Shown here one piece after another: positions 25,928 to 35,389 of a stretch of 43,018 nucleotides of DNA. The position numbers and the translations under genes are program-made. The notes under the pieces are model-generated. The model saw only the letters and a list, made by a program, of their open reading frames with translations. It did not search any database and was not told the origin of the DNA. The DNA is taken from positions 1-43,018 of the forward strand of contig CAQGLR010000032.1 in assembly GCA_948794795.1 (NCBI GenBank), given 5' to 3'. Origin of the DNA: an uncultured Lachnospiraceae bacterium. Its GTDB lineage: Bacteria; Bacillota; Clostridia; Lachnospirales; Lachnospiraceae. Every line of letters starts with the position of its first letter. Position 1 is the stretch's first letter.

Positions 25928-28768
25928 ATGAAGAAATACTTCTTTAAATGTATAGCTATTGCTATAGCGGTAGCTATGCCAGTGCCAGCTGTACCCGTAT
26001 CCACACAGGCAGCAGCATCAAAGATATCCATATCCAGTTGTGTTATTTCTAAAGGAGATAAGATTGACCTGGATATAAAAGGAATTAATGAAAACAGTGG
26101 AAAATATTCAACATCAATGAAAGCAGTGGCATCAGTTACCAAAGATGGCATTGTAACTGCAAAAAAAGCAGGAAATGCTAAAATAACCTGGAAAAAGGGC
26201 AAGAGAAAATATACTTGTAACGTCAAAGTAGTAAAAGCCCCTGTTTTAAGTAAATCTAAACTTGAAATAAGAGAAAAACAGAAAGAAACAATAACTGTAC
26301 AAAAATATGGCAATAAAAAACTTACAGTTAAATGGTCTTCTTCAGACAAAAAGATTGCAAAAGTAAGTGATGGAAAGATTACAGGATTGTCTGAAGGAGA
26401 GGCAACAATCAAGGCTAAAATAAAAGGATATAAAAAAACATGGACAAGGGAAGTAAAAGTTATAGTAAATAAAAAGAGTGCTGAAGCAACTAAAGAACCA
26501 GATGTAACAGCAGTACCAGAGCCTACACAGATTCCAGGTGTAACAATAGTACCAGTAATGCCAGATATACCAGCAGCAACAGCAACAATGGTACCAACAA
26601 CAAAACCAACACTAATACCAACAACGTCACCAACATTAGTGCCAACACCAGCACCACAGATAACAGAAACACCAGCATCACCAACACCACCAGTCGTATG
26701 GTATCCAGTGGTTAAACCAGCGGCAGGTGGAAATCTTATAAAAAATGGTGATTTTGCCAGAGGAGAAGAAGGATGGAATATTCATTCTATAACATCTCCA
26801 GGAGAAGCAACAGCTGAGGTTAAAGACGGAAAAGTAGTATACAATATTACGGATGTTGGAAGTGAAGACTGGAATATACAGCTTAAACAGGAGAATATTG
26901 CTCTGGAAAAAGGCTGTAATTATAAGATGACATTTAATGCAACTTCAACAGAAGCGCGTACAATTAAGCTTGCTATGTTAAGTAATGATGGCCAATATAC
27001 ATGGTATGGTGGTGCAGATATTATTTTAGAAAAGGATTTAGAAAAGAATGTTGAAATAAAATTTACAATGGATTACCCTACGGATTTAAAAACAACATTG
27101 GCAGTTTCTATGGGACAAATCCAGGACTATGAAACTAAAGAAGATATACTTACCCCTGCATCTATAATTACTTTATCAGATTTTAAACTTGTGAAAATAG
27201 ATGCACCAGAGGCAACACCAGCACCAGAAACAACACCAGCGCCAGAAACAACACAGACACCAGAAACACCAGCAGATGGCAATTTGATAAAAAATGGTGA
27301 TTTTGCTAAAGGAGAAGAAGGATGGGATATTAAATTTATAACATCTCCAGGAGAAGCAACAGCTGGGGTTAGAGACGGAAAAGTAGTATATAATATTGCA
27401 AATGTTGGAACAGAAGACTGGCATGTGCAGCTTAAACAGGAGAATATTACACTGGAAAAAGGCTGTAATTATAAGATGACATTTAATGCAACTTCAACAG
27501 AAGCACGTACAATTAAGCTTGCTATGTTAAGCAATGATGGCCAATATACATGGTATGGAGGTAAAGATATTGCCTTAGAAAAGGATTTAGAAGAAAATGT
27601 TGAGATAGAATTTACAATGGATTACCCTACAGATTTAAAAACAACATTGGTAGTTTCTATGGGACAAATTAAGGATGAGAACACTAAAGAAGATATACCT
27701 ACCCCTGCATCTACAATTACTTTATCAGATTTTAAACTTGTGAAGATAGATGCACCAGAGGCAACACCAGCACCAGAAATAACACCAACACCAGATGTAC
27801 CAGATACACCAGACGTACCAGATACGCCAGCAGATGGCAACCTGATAAAAAATGGTAATTTTGCTAATGGCACAGAAGGATGGGATATTCAAGCTATAAC
27901 AGCTCCAGGTGAAGCGGCAGTTGAAGTTAAAGACGGGAAAGTAGTATACAATATTACAAATGTTGGAGATGACGAATGGTATGTGCAGCTTAAACAGGTG
28001 GGAATTACACTGGAGCAAGGCTGTAAATACAAGGTGACATTTAAGGTAACTTCAACAGAAACACGTAAAATTAAGTTTGCTATGTCAAACAATGATGACA
28101 ACAACTATAAATGGTATGGAGGTGCTGATATTGATTTAACCAAGGATTTAGAAGAAAATTTTGAGACAGAATTTACAATGGATGAATCTACGGATTTAAA
28201 TACAAGAATGGCAGTTTCTATGGGCAAAATGGATAACAAAGATACCCCTGTATCTACAATTACTTTATCAGATTTTAAACTTGTGAAAATAGATATACCG
28301 GAAAATGGTAATCTGATAAAAAATGGTAATTTTGCTAATGGTACAGAAGAATGGGATATTCAAGCTATAACAGCACCAGGTGAAGCGGCAGTTGAGGTTA
28401 AAGACGGAAAGGTAGTATACAATATTACAAATGTTGGAGATGACGAATGGTATGTGCAGCTTAAACAGGTGGGAATTACACTGGAGCAAGGCTGTAAATA
28501 CAAGGTGACATTTAAGGTAACTTCAACAGAAACACGTAAAATTAAGTTTGCTATGTCAAACAATGATGACAACAACTATAAATGGTATGGAGGTGCTGAT
28601 ATTGATTTAACCAAGGATTTAGAAGAAAATTTTGAGACAGAATTTACAATGGATGAATCTACGGATTTAAATACAAGAATGGCAGTTTCTATGGGCAAAA
28701 TGGATAACAAAGATACCCCTGTATCTACAATTACTTTGTCAGATTTTACACTTGTTAAATTAGAATAA
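25928..28768 (+). CDS. Secreted non-catalytic protein with Ig-like domains and four tandem CBM4/9-like modules
   Basis: The 946-residue protein starts after ACAGGAAGGATGATATTAT. A signal peptide (residues 1-30) is followed by a Lys-rich bacterial Ig-like (BIG2) region to about 180 and a Pro/Thr spacer to about 265. Four modules then begin at residues 269, 452, 638 and 795, each opening with NLIKNG and closing with LSDF.LVK, the jelly-roll CBM4/9 pattern. Modules 1 and 2 form one similar pair; modules 3 and 4 are nearly identical. No catalytic domain, LPXTG or S-layer motif is seen. The Ig-like part is shared with the GH16 enzyme encoded next, suggesting a common cell-wall or matrix role. It probably captures beta-glucan outside the cell; binding is inferred. 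Its promoter carries the activator sites. Confidence 0.82.
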   Translation: MKKYFFKCIAIAIAVAMPVPAVPVSTQAAASKISISSCVISKGDKIDLDIKGINENSGKYSTSMKAVASVTKDGIVTAKKAGNAKITWKKGKRKYTCNVKVVKAPVLSKSKLEIREKQKETITVQKYGNKKLTVKWSSSDKKIAKVSDGKITGLSEGEATIKAKIKGYKKTWTREVKVIVNKKSAEATKEPDVTAVPEPTQIPGVTIVPVMPDIPAATATMVPTTKPTLIPTTSPTLVPTPAPQITETPASPTPPVVWYPVVKPAAGGNLIKNGDFARGEEGWNIHSITSPGEATAEVKDGKVVYNITDVGSEDWNIQLKQENIALEKGCNYKMTFNATSTEARTIKLAMLSNDGQYTWYGGADIILEKDLEKNVEIKFTMDYPTDLKTTLAVSMGQIQDYETKEDILTPASIITLSDFKLVKIDAPEATPAPETTPAPETTQTPETPADGNLIKNGDFAKGEEGWDIKFITSPGEATAGVRDGKVVYNIANVGTEDWHVQLKQENITLEKGCNYKMTFNATSTEARTIKLAMLSNDGQYTWYGGKDIALEKDLEENVEIEFTMDYPTDLKTTLVVSMGQIKDENTKEDIPTPASTITLSDFKLVKIDAPEATPAPEITPTPDVPDTPDVPDTPADGNLIKNGNFANGTEGWDIQAITAPGEAAVEVKDGKVVYNITNVGDDEWYVQLKQVGITLEQGCKYKVTFKVTSTETRKIKFAMSNNDDNNYKWYGGADIDLTKDLEENFETEFTMDESTDLNTRMAVSMGKMDNKDTPVSTITLSDFKLVKIDIPENGNLIKNGNFANGTEEWDIQAITAPGEAAVEVKDGKVVYNITNVGDDEWYVQLKQVGITLEQGCKYKVTFKVTSTETRKIKFAMSNNDDNNYKWYGGADIDLTKDLEENFETEFTMDESTDLNTRMAVSMGKMDNKDTPVSTITLSDFTLVKLE
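27836..28765 (+). repeat. Recent tandem duplication of a CBM-coding unit (period 471 bases)
   Basis: The segments starting at 27836 and 28307 are about 97 percent identical over roughly 450 bases (about 11 differences counted by eye, several of them silent). The offset is 471 bases, exactly 157 codons, so the reading frame is kept. It encodes modules 3 and 4 of the CBM protein. Confidence 0.9.
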
Positions 28769-28837
28769 GTTTATTGTAATTATTGGTGTAACTAATTAGT
28801 TTTTTATATGTATGCAATTTACATATAGTTGGATATC

Positions 28838-28872
28838 TGCCATCTGCTTTATTAAGAAGTAAGCAGATGGCA
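28838..28872 (+). terminator. Hairpin between the CBM protein and GH16 enzyme genes
   Basis: A 12-base-pair perfect stem (28838-28849 with 28861-28872, core GCCATCTGCTT) has an 11-base loop and is followed within 12 bases by GTTTTAATTTTT. It may terminate the CBM gene or partly attenuate readthrough into the GH16 gene at 28970, for which no clear promoter was found. Confidence 0.6.
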
Positions 28873-28969
28873 TGATACATGTTTTAATTTTTGAGTACCT
28901 GTAAATCTGCAATTAATGGGTAATTCAATTAATTACATAAAAATTATAAATTTATAGGAGGAAGTCCAT

Positions 28970-31900
28970 ATGAAAAAACGTTTATTCAAAAGTATGGCCG
29001 CTGCTGTAGCAGTAGTAATGTCAGTACCATCAGTACCAATACCTGCACAAGCAGCATCAAAAATGTCTGTATCCAGTTGTGTTATTTCTATAGGAGATAA
29101 GTTTAACCTGGATATAAATGGCATTAATGAAAAAAGTGGCAAATACACGACATCAAAGGAAAAAATAGCATCAGTTACAAAAGATGGTATTGTGTCTGCG
29201 AAAAAAGCAGGAGATGCCAAAATAACATGGAAAAAGGGAAGCAAAAAATATACTTGTAAAATTAAAGTAGTAAAAGCACCTGTTTTAAGTAAATCTGACA
29301 TTGAAATAGCTAAGAACCAGGAAGAAAAAATAACTGTACAGAAATATGGCAATAAAAAACTTACAGTTAAATGGTCTTCTTCAGATAAAAAGATTGCCAA
29401 AGTGAGTGGCGGGAAGATTACAGGATTATCTGAAGGAGAGACAACAATCAAGGCTGAAATAAAAGGTTACAAGAAAACATGGGAAAAGAGAGTAAAAGTG
29501 ACAGTGAAGAAATTAGCAGCAGAAGAGGATACACATAAAGGTTATACACTTAAATGGGAAGACCAGTTTAATGGGGATTCCCTTGACAGGAACAGTTGGA
29601 ATGTTGAACTGCATGAGCCAGGATGGGTGAATAATGAATTACAGGAATATGTAGATTCATCTGAAAATATTTATATCAAAGATGGCAATCTTGTCTTGAA
29701 ACCTGTAAAGACTACAGGAAGTGATGGTAAAGTTTCTTATACATCAGGCAGGGTTAATACACAAAATAAACATAACTTTAAGTATGGTCTTTTTGAGGCA
29801 AGGGCAAAAGTTCCTGCAGGACAGGGATTCCTGCCAGCATTCTGGATGATGCCTGCCAATGAAAACCTCTATGGACAGTGGCCAAGATGTGGTGAAATTG
29901 ATATTATGGAAGTGCTTGGCAATGATACAAAGACTTCATATGGCACAATCCACTATGGCAACCCACATAGCGAGAGCCAGGGAAAACATACATTAGAGAA
30001 AGGGAATTTCTCAGATGAATACCATATTTTTAGTGCAGAATGGGAGCCAGGAAAAATCAGCTGGTATGTAGACGGAATTCTTATACATACAGAGAATGAC
30101 TGGTACTCAGCAACTGAAGGACAAGGGGAGATTACATATCCTGCACCATTTGACCAGCCATTTTATATTATTTTAAACCTTGCTGTTGGCGGCAACTGGC
30201 CAGGCAACCCTGATGAAACTACAGATATTGATAATGCTGCTTTTATGATTGACTATGTAAAAGTATACCAGAAAGACAATTATAATGAAAATGTAGAAAA
30301 GCCAGAGAAGGAAGTTATTTTAAGAGACCCAGATAAAGACGGCAACTATGTTAATAATGGAAATTTCCAGACAGTGGAAGACCTTACAGATGACAAAGAC
30401 TGGAAGTTCTTAACAACTCTTGGCGGCACAGCAGCAGCAGAGATTAAAGACGGACAGATTTCAATTAACACAACAGAAGAAGGTACTGTAGATTACAGTG
30501 TACAGCTTGTACAGCCAGATATTCCAATGAAGAAAGGTGCAACATACAAAGTAAAATTTGATGCATATGCTGGTGAAGCAAGGACAATGAAGGTAGATAT
30601 ATCAGCACCAGATCGTGGCTACAAACGTTATCTTGCAGATACAACTGTAGATTTAACAACAGAAAAGAAGACATATGAATATGAATTTAAAATGACAGAT
30701 AAAGATGATGCCAATGGCCGCCTGGAATATAATCTTGGTGCTGCTGGTTCTAAAGCTGCCGTACATATAAGCAATGTTTCTGTTGTAAAGATATCTGAAA
30801 GTACAGGTGAGGAATTAGAAGAAAAAACAGTGCTTGCTGATGGCAACTATGTATATAATGGAAGTTTCCAGGAAGGAAAAGACCGTAAGGAATACTGGGA
30901 TACTGTTAATAATGCAGGTGCAGAAATTTCTGTAACTAATATAGATAATACCAGAAGGTTAAAAGTAGTTGTACCAGACGGGGTAACAGCAGATAAACCA
31001 GTAATTGTTTCACAAAGTGGCCTTGCTCTGGCAGGAAGTAATAATTATGCTTTAAGTTTTAAAGCAGAAAGTAATTCTTCAAATAGTATTAGTGTAACAG
31101 TTGCAGGTAAAGAATTTAATGCAGCACTTGAAGGAACAGAAAAGGAATATGCTTATAAATTTACAACAGATGCTGCACCCGCTAATAAGAACATTGTATT
31201 TAAGTTTGATAAAGCTGGTACATATTATCTTGATGATGTACGTGTTGTAGAAGACAGTTTAATTAAAAATGGAAGTTTTAATGCAGGTCTTGCAGGATAT
31301 GAAGTGTATGTAGACAGCAGTGCAGATGCAACTTGTGTTGTAGACAGCCTTACAGAAGATAATGCTGCAGATTTTACAATAAATAATACAGGTGATGCTG
31401 CATGGAAAATCCAGTTAAAACAAAATAATATTGAACTTGAAAAAGACCAGTGGTATAAACTTTCTTTTGATGCCAAATCAAGTATTGCAAGAAAAATTAT
31501 GTTTGCTATACAAAGGGATGGAACAAGTGATGATGACTGGACACCTTATTCTGGTGAAAAAGTTATAGAACTTAATGACAATTACCAGACATATGATATT
31601 GTATTCCAGATGAAGAAAGAAACTGATTTAAAATCTGTCCTGAGTATTTCAATGGGTGCTGTTGGTGGTACACAGATTAGTGATAAGCACCGTATATGTA
31701 TTGATAATATTAATCTTGAAAAGACAGATGCATCTGCAGTACCAGAAGTGCCAGTTACACCAGCAGGGGAAAATATGTTAAAAAATGGTGATTTCCCTAA
31801 GGGCAGCGAAGGATGGGAAAGTGCTATAACAGCTCCAGGTGAAGCAACAGCTTTATTTGAAAATAATAAAGCAGTATACAATATTACAAATGTTGGAACA

Positions 31901-32236
31901 GAAGACTGGAATGTACAACTTAAACAGAATGGTATCACATTGGAAAAGGGAAGTAAATATAAGGTAACATTCAAGGTAACTTCAACAGAAGCACGTACTA
32001 TAAAGCTTGCTATGTTAAGTGATACATATGCCTGGTATGGCGGAAAGGATATTGTTTTAGAAAAGGATTCTGAACAGCTGGTTAATGTAGAATTTACAAT
32101 GAATGAAGCTACAGATATAAATACAACAATGGTAATTTCTATGGGCCAGATAAAGAATGATGAAACCAAAGAAAATATAGATACCCCAGCATCTACAATT
32201 TCTTTATCAGATTTTACACTTGTAAAAGCAGAATAA
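28970..32236 (+). CDS. Secreted multimodular GH16 endo-beta-1,3-glucanase (laminarinase type) with four CBM-like modules
   Basis: The 1088-residue enzyme starts after TAGGAGGAAGTCCAT. Order: signal peptide (1-27); BIG2 Ig-like region (to about 180) very similar to that of the CBM protein upstream; GH16 catalytic domain about 192-436 with GEIDIMEVLG (nucleophile Glu309, Asp311, acid/base Glu314), FLPAFWMMP and NLAVGGNWPG; then CBM-like modules at about 452-609, 615-765, 766-925 and 936-1088. The MEVLG form of the active site and the extra residue versus the lichenase are typical of laminarinases. Module 1 is the one shared with the chemoreceptor; module 4 resembles those of the CBM protein. 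It cuts beta-1,3 bonds of laminarin, callose or mixed-linkage glucan outside the cell. Anchoring is unknown. Confidence 0.88.
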   Translation: MKKRLFKSMAAAVAVVMSVPSVPIPAQAASKMSVSSCVISIGDKFNLDINGINEKSGKYTTSKEKIASVTKDGIVSAKKAGDAKITWKKGSKKYTCKIKVVKAPVLSKSDIEIAKNQEEKITVQKYGNKKLTVKWSSSDKKIAKVSGGKITGLSEGETTIKAEIKGYKKTWEKRVKVTVKKLAAEEDTHKGYTLKWEDQFNGDSLDRNSWNVELHEPGWVNNELQEYVDSSENIYIKDGNLVLKPVKTTGSDGKVSYTSGRVNTQNKHNFKYGLFEARAKVPAGQGFLPAFWMMPANENLYGQWPRCGEIDIMEVLGNDTKTSYGTIHYGNPHSESQGKHTLEKGNFSDEYHIFSAEWEPGKISWYVDGILIHTENDWYSATEGQGEITYPAPFDQPFYIILNLAVGGNWPGNPDETTDIDNAAFMIDYVKVYQKDNYNENVEKPEKEVILRDPDKDGNYVNNGNFQTVEDLTDDKDWKFLTTLGGTAAAEIKDGQISINTTEEGTVDYSVQLVQPDIPMKKGATYKVKFDAYAGEARTMKVDISAPDRGYKRYLADTTVDLTTEKKTYEYEFKMTDKDDANGRLEYNLGAAGSKAAVHISNVSVVKISESTGEELEEKTVLADGNYVYNGSFQEGKDRKEYWDTVNNAGAEISVTNIDNTRRLKVVVPDGVTADKPVIVSQSGLALAGSNNYALSFKAESNSSNSISVTVAGKEFNAALEGTEKEYAYKFTTDAAPANKNIVFKFDKAGTYYLDDVRVVEDSLIKNGSFNAGLAGYEVYVDSSADATCVVDSLTEDNAADFTINNTGDAAWKIQLKQNNIELEKDQWYKLSFDAKSSIARKIMFAIQRDGTSDDDWTPYSGEKVIELNDNYQTYDIVFQMKKETDLKSVLSISMGAVGGTQISDKHRICIDNINLEKTDASAVPEVPVTPAGENMLKNGDFPKGSEGWESAITAPGEATALFENNKAVYNITNVGTEDWNVQLKQNGITLEKGSKYKVTFKVTSTEARTIKLAMLSDTYAWYGGKDIVLEKDSEQLVNVEFTMNEATDINTTMVISMGQIKNDETKENIDTPASTISLSDFTLVKAE

Positions 32237-32307
32237 GTTTATTTTGCAACTAATGAAAGTATGCTATGTCTGGCTGGCACTATATAGAACAGACTGGCTA
32301 TAGCAAG

Positions 32308-32337
32308 TATAAGAGGCGGTATAAACCGCCTCTTATA
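32308..32337. terminator. Hairpin terminator between convergent GH16 and lipoprotein genes
   Basis: A perfect 13-base-pair stem (TATAAGAGGCGGT at 32308-32320, complement at 32325-32337) with an ATAA loop lies 70 bases after the GH16 stop and 40 bases from the convergent lipoprotein stop. TATATTTTC follows on the plus side. A near copy occurs at 33871-33900. Confidence 0.75.
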
Positions 32338-32377
32338 TATTTTCAAACCAAATAAAAAATAAGTTTATTTCTATGTT

Positions 32378-33799
32378 CTAATATTCCCAGTATTTCCCAC
32401 TGAGTTTTTGTTTTTGTTCCCACACATCTTCACCCTGGCCTAAAATTGGCGCAATACACCGTATATTTTGCCAGGTTTTACATAAGTACATCATACTATG
32501 GCTTTTATCATAAAAAGGATAAAAAGTTTCTGGTGAATTTCTGCCAATTACACGGAATTCTTTTTTATCCAAATCATAGATATCTATTGCCATCTTACCA
32601 TCTTTTTCGTAATATCCTTTAAAATAAAAAATCCCATTAGTAATTCCTTCACCAATTTTAAGTTCTTCATCATAATATGAAGAATCCCTCTTTATTTTAT
32701 AATTTCCTGATTTTATTATTTTATAAATTTCAAGGATTTTTTTCCTGGAATGTGCTGTAATTTCCTTTTCAATGGTCCAGCTTTCCTCTTCATCCATATT
32801 ACGGCTTACACAGACAGCATCTCCCACTGTAATCTCCCTGCCCTTTTTATCCATAAGTATAACAGTATACTTGAGTTCTGCATAGACACGTTTGTTATAA
32901 TATCCAATGTATTTGATATCTTCGTATTCATTATCTGATGGCACTCCAATTTCTTTTGCAATTTGTTCCCCTTCTTTATGTGATATTACTTCTATGGTTT
33001 CACCACTATCCAAATCCAGAAGGATAGGACTTGTCTCACCCACTGCGTAAGGATACCGTAAATAACATTCTTTGTCAAGACGAAGCCAGGGATGTGAGTC
33101 TGTTTTTATTTCTTTACTTTTGCCAGTTTCCAGATTAACCAGGATATCACATTGGTTCTTTCCTTCTACAGCCATATAATGAGTTCCTGCCGCAAACATA
33201 TAATCTTCTTTATTATCTGGTACTGGATAATATTTATGTTCTTTTGATTCCAAGTTATATGTACCAAGACCTCTTCCAGCACAATAATAGATTGTATTAT
33301 CTACAATTTGTAAAAATGAGTCTTCTGTGAAATCAGACTCTGACAATCCTTTTGGCTCAGTAAAAAGAAATTCTTTTTTTGAAAATTCAGGGGATTCCTT
33401 TCCATCTTTATGGGAAAAAGGGACACGGTATACAGATTCATGACCTGATTCATGTTCATAATAATACATCCAGTTTTCATCTATATAAAAAATTCCATAA
33501 AAATTTTCCCCCATATAATAAGAATCTGTTAATTCACCATATAAGTTTCTCTGGCAGATTGTGTTTGCATCTTCTGCATCTGTCTGTACCACAGATTCTC
33601 CTTCAAAATCTGTATAAAAATAATCCTTTGATAAATAACGGAATGTTTCTTTTATCTTTTTTTCTTTATTTTCTACAACTTTTTCACTTTCTACAACAGG
33701 TAATTTAGTGGTTTCTGTTGTTACGTCTTTTTTATTATCTGCGGTACATCCTGTAAGCAAAAGTCCAGCTAGAAATATTGTGCATATTTTTTTAAACAT
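32378..33799 (-). CDS. Uncharacterised lipoprotein, copy 1 of a tandem pair
   Basis: The 473-residue protein has a lipoprotein signal (MFKKICTIFLAGLLLTGC, Cys18) and a charged tether (KKDVTTETTK). The body shows repeated short strands with aromatic and Gly turns (VYRVPF, NTIYYCAGRGLGTYNL, GIFYFKGYYEKDGKM), which suggests a beta-propeller or similar all-beta fold; no named family is certain. It would sit on the outer face of the membrane. The start follows GGAGGGCAAAAA. It lies downstream of copy 2 on the same strand. In its upstream region the -10-like TATACT remains, but the -35-like TTGACT is displaced to directly beside it, so it may rely on readthrough. Function unknown. Confidence 0.75.
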   Translation of the reverse strand: MFKKICTIFLAGLLLTGCTADNKKDVTTETTKLPVVESEKVVENKEKKIKETFRYLSKDYFYTDFEGESVVQTDAEDANTICQRNLYGELTDSYYMGENFYGIFYIDENWMYYYEHESGHESVYRVPFSHKDGKESPEFSKKEFLFTEPKGLSESDFTEDSFLQIVDNTIYYCAGRGLGTYNLESKEHKYYPVPDNKEDYMFAAGTHYMAVEGKNQCDILVNLETGKSKEIKTDSHPWLRLDKECYLRYPYAVGETSPILLDLDSGETIEVISHKEGEQIAKEIGVPSDNEYEDIKYIGYYNKRVYAELKYTVILMDKKGREITVGDAVCVSRNMDEEESWTIEKEITAHSRKKILEIYKIIKSGNYKIKRDSSYYDEELKIGEGITNGIFYFKGYYEKDGKMAIDIYDLDKKEFRVIGRNSPETFYPFYDKSHSMMYLCKTWQNIRCIAPILGQGEDVWEQKQKLSGKYWEY

Positions 33800-33870
33800 T
33801 TTTTGCCCTCCTTGTCAAAGTATAAGTCAAGCCAAATATTTGGAACTTGCCAAGCGGCATGGTTCTCATG

Positions 33871-33900
33871 TATAAGAGGTGGTATAAACCGCCTCTTATA
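33871..33900. terminator. Second copy of the duplicated hairpin
   Basis: TATAAGAGGTGGT (33871-33883) pairs with ACCGCCTCTTATA (33888-33900) over 13 positions with one G-T wobble and the same ATAA loop as at 32308-32337. It lies downstream of lipoprotein copy 2 but no T run follows on the minus strand, so termination there may be weak. Confidence 0.5.
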
Positions 33901-33936
33901 CATTTACCAAATAAAAAATAAGTTTATTTTTATGTT

Positions 33937-35370
33937 CTAATATTCCCAGTATTTTCCGCTAAGTTTTTGGTTTTGTACCCACACCTCTTCACCTTGGCTT
34001 AAAATTGGCGCAATACATCGTATATTTTGCCATTCTCTGTCTAATTCCATCAGGTAGCTTTTATCATAAAAAGGATAAAAAGTTTCTAGTGAATTTCTGC
34101 CAATTACGCGGAATTCTTTTTTATCCAAATCATAAATATCTATTGCCATCTTACCATCTTTTTCATAATATCCTTCAAAATAAAAAATGCCATTAGTAAT
34201 TCCTTCACCCATTTTAATTTCTTCAGTATAATCTGCAATTTTAAGTTCTTTATCATAATATGAAGAATCCCTCTTTATTTTATAATTTCCTGATTTTATT
34301 TTTTTATAAATTTCAAGGATTTTTTTTCTGGAATGTGCTGTAATTTCCTTTTCAATAGTCCAGCTTTCCTCTTCATCCATATTACGGCTTACACAGACAG
34401 CATCTTCCATTATAATCTTCCAGCCCTTTTTATCCATAAGCGTAACAGTATACAGGAGTTTTGCATAGACACGTTTGTTATAATATCCTATGTATGTGAT
34501 ATATTCATATTCATTATCTGATGGCATTCCAATTTCTTTTGCAATCTGTTTCCATTCTTCCTTTGGCATTACGTCAATGGTTTCACCACTATTCAAATCC
34601 AGAAGGATAGGACCTGTATTAGAATTAGGCATGTAATTAGAGGTAAAATAACATTCTTTACCTAGACGCAGCCAGGGACGTGTGTCTGTTTTAATTACCT
34701 GTTTTTTACCTGTTTCCAGATTGACCATATTGTAGTGGTTCTTTTTTTCTACAACCATATAATGGGTTCCTGCTGTAATCATGCCTGGTGCTTTATAATA
34801 TTTATATTCTCTTGATTCCAGGTTATATGTACCAACGGCTCCTATAGTATCATAATATATTGTATTATCCGCAATTTGTAAAAGTGAACTTTCCGTGAAA
34901 TCTGAATATGACATTCCGTCTGGCTCATTAAAAAGAAATTCTTTTTTTGAAAATTCAGGGTATTCTTTTCCGTCCTTATGGGAAAAAGGGACACGGTATA
35001 CAGATTCAGCACCACCTTCTCCAACTTCAGAATAATACAGCCAGTTTTCATCTACATAAAAAATTCCACAAAAATCTTCTCCCATATAATAAGAATCTGT
35101 TAATTCACCATATAAGTTTCTCTGGCAGATGATATTGGCCAATTCTACAGTTGTCTGTACTATAGATTCTCCCTCAAAATCCGTATAAAAATAATCCTTT
35201 GATAAATAACGGAATGTTTCTTTTATTTCTTTTTCTTTATTTTCTATAACTTCTTCACTTTCTACAACAGGTAATTTAGTGGTTTCTGTTGTTACGTCTT
35301 TCTTATTATCTGCGGTACATCCTGTAAGCAAAAGTCCAGCTAGAAATATTGTGTATATTTTTTTAAACAT
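33937..35370 (-). CDS. Uncharacterised lipoprotein, copy 2 of a tandem pair
   Basis: The 477-residue protein has the same lipoprotein signal (LLLTGC) and body as copy 1, with differences scattered through the middle (for example IGAVGTYNLESREYKYY versus the copy 1 equivalent) and a short insertion near KELKIADYTEEIKMGEG. The all-beta, possibly propeller-like pattern is the same. It has a sound promoter: on the minus strand TTGACT (35413-35418), 17 bases, then TATACT (35390-35395), followed by AAGGAGGAC before ATG. It is therefore probably the main promoter-proximal copy. Function unknown; a surface sensor or binding role cannot be told from sequence. Confidence 0.75.
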   Translation of the reverse strand: MFKKIYTIFLAGLLLTGCTADNKKDVTTETTKLPVVESEEVIENKEKEIKETFRYLSKDYFYTDFEGESIVQTTVELANIICQRNLYGELTDSYYMGEDFCGIFYVDENWLYYSEVGEGGAESVYRVPFSHKDGKEYPEFSKKEFLFNEPDGMSYSDFTESSLLQIADNTIYYDTIGAVGTYNLESREYKYYKAPGMITAGTHYMVVEKKNHYNMVNLETGKKQVIKTDTRPWLRLGKECYFTSNYMPNSNTGPILLDLNSGETIDVMPKEEWKQIAKEIGMPSDNEYEYITYIGYYNKRVYAKLLYTVTLMDKKGWKIIMEDAVCVSRNMDEEESWTIEKEITAHSRKKILEIYKKIKSGNYKIKRDSSYYDKELKIADYTEEIKMGEGITNGIFYFEGYYEKDGKMAIDIYDLDKKEFRVIGRNSLETFYPFYDKSYLMELDREWQNIRCIAPILSQGEEVWVQNQKLSGKYWEY

Positions 35371-35389
35371 TTTTTGTCCTCCTTGCTAA

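Noticed and set aside
27622..28575. Repeated minus-strand frames in the CBM protein
   Set aside because: They recur only because the plus-strand modules are duplicated; products are Cys/Ser/Trp-rich without family features.
28872..28926. Possible fifth activator site pair (ATGATAC, TTGAGTA) before the GH16 gene
   Set aside because: Half-sites are weak, 19 bases apart, and no -10 box sits at 27-28 bases; it does not fit the other four.
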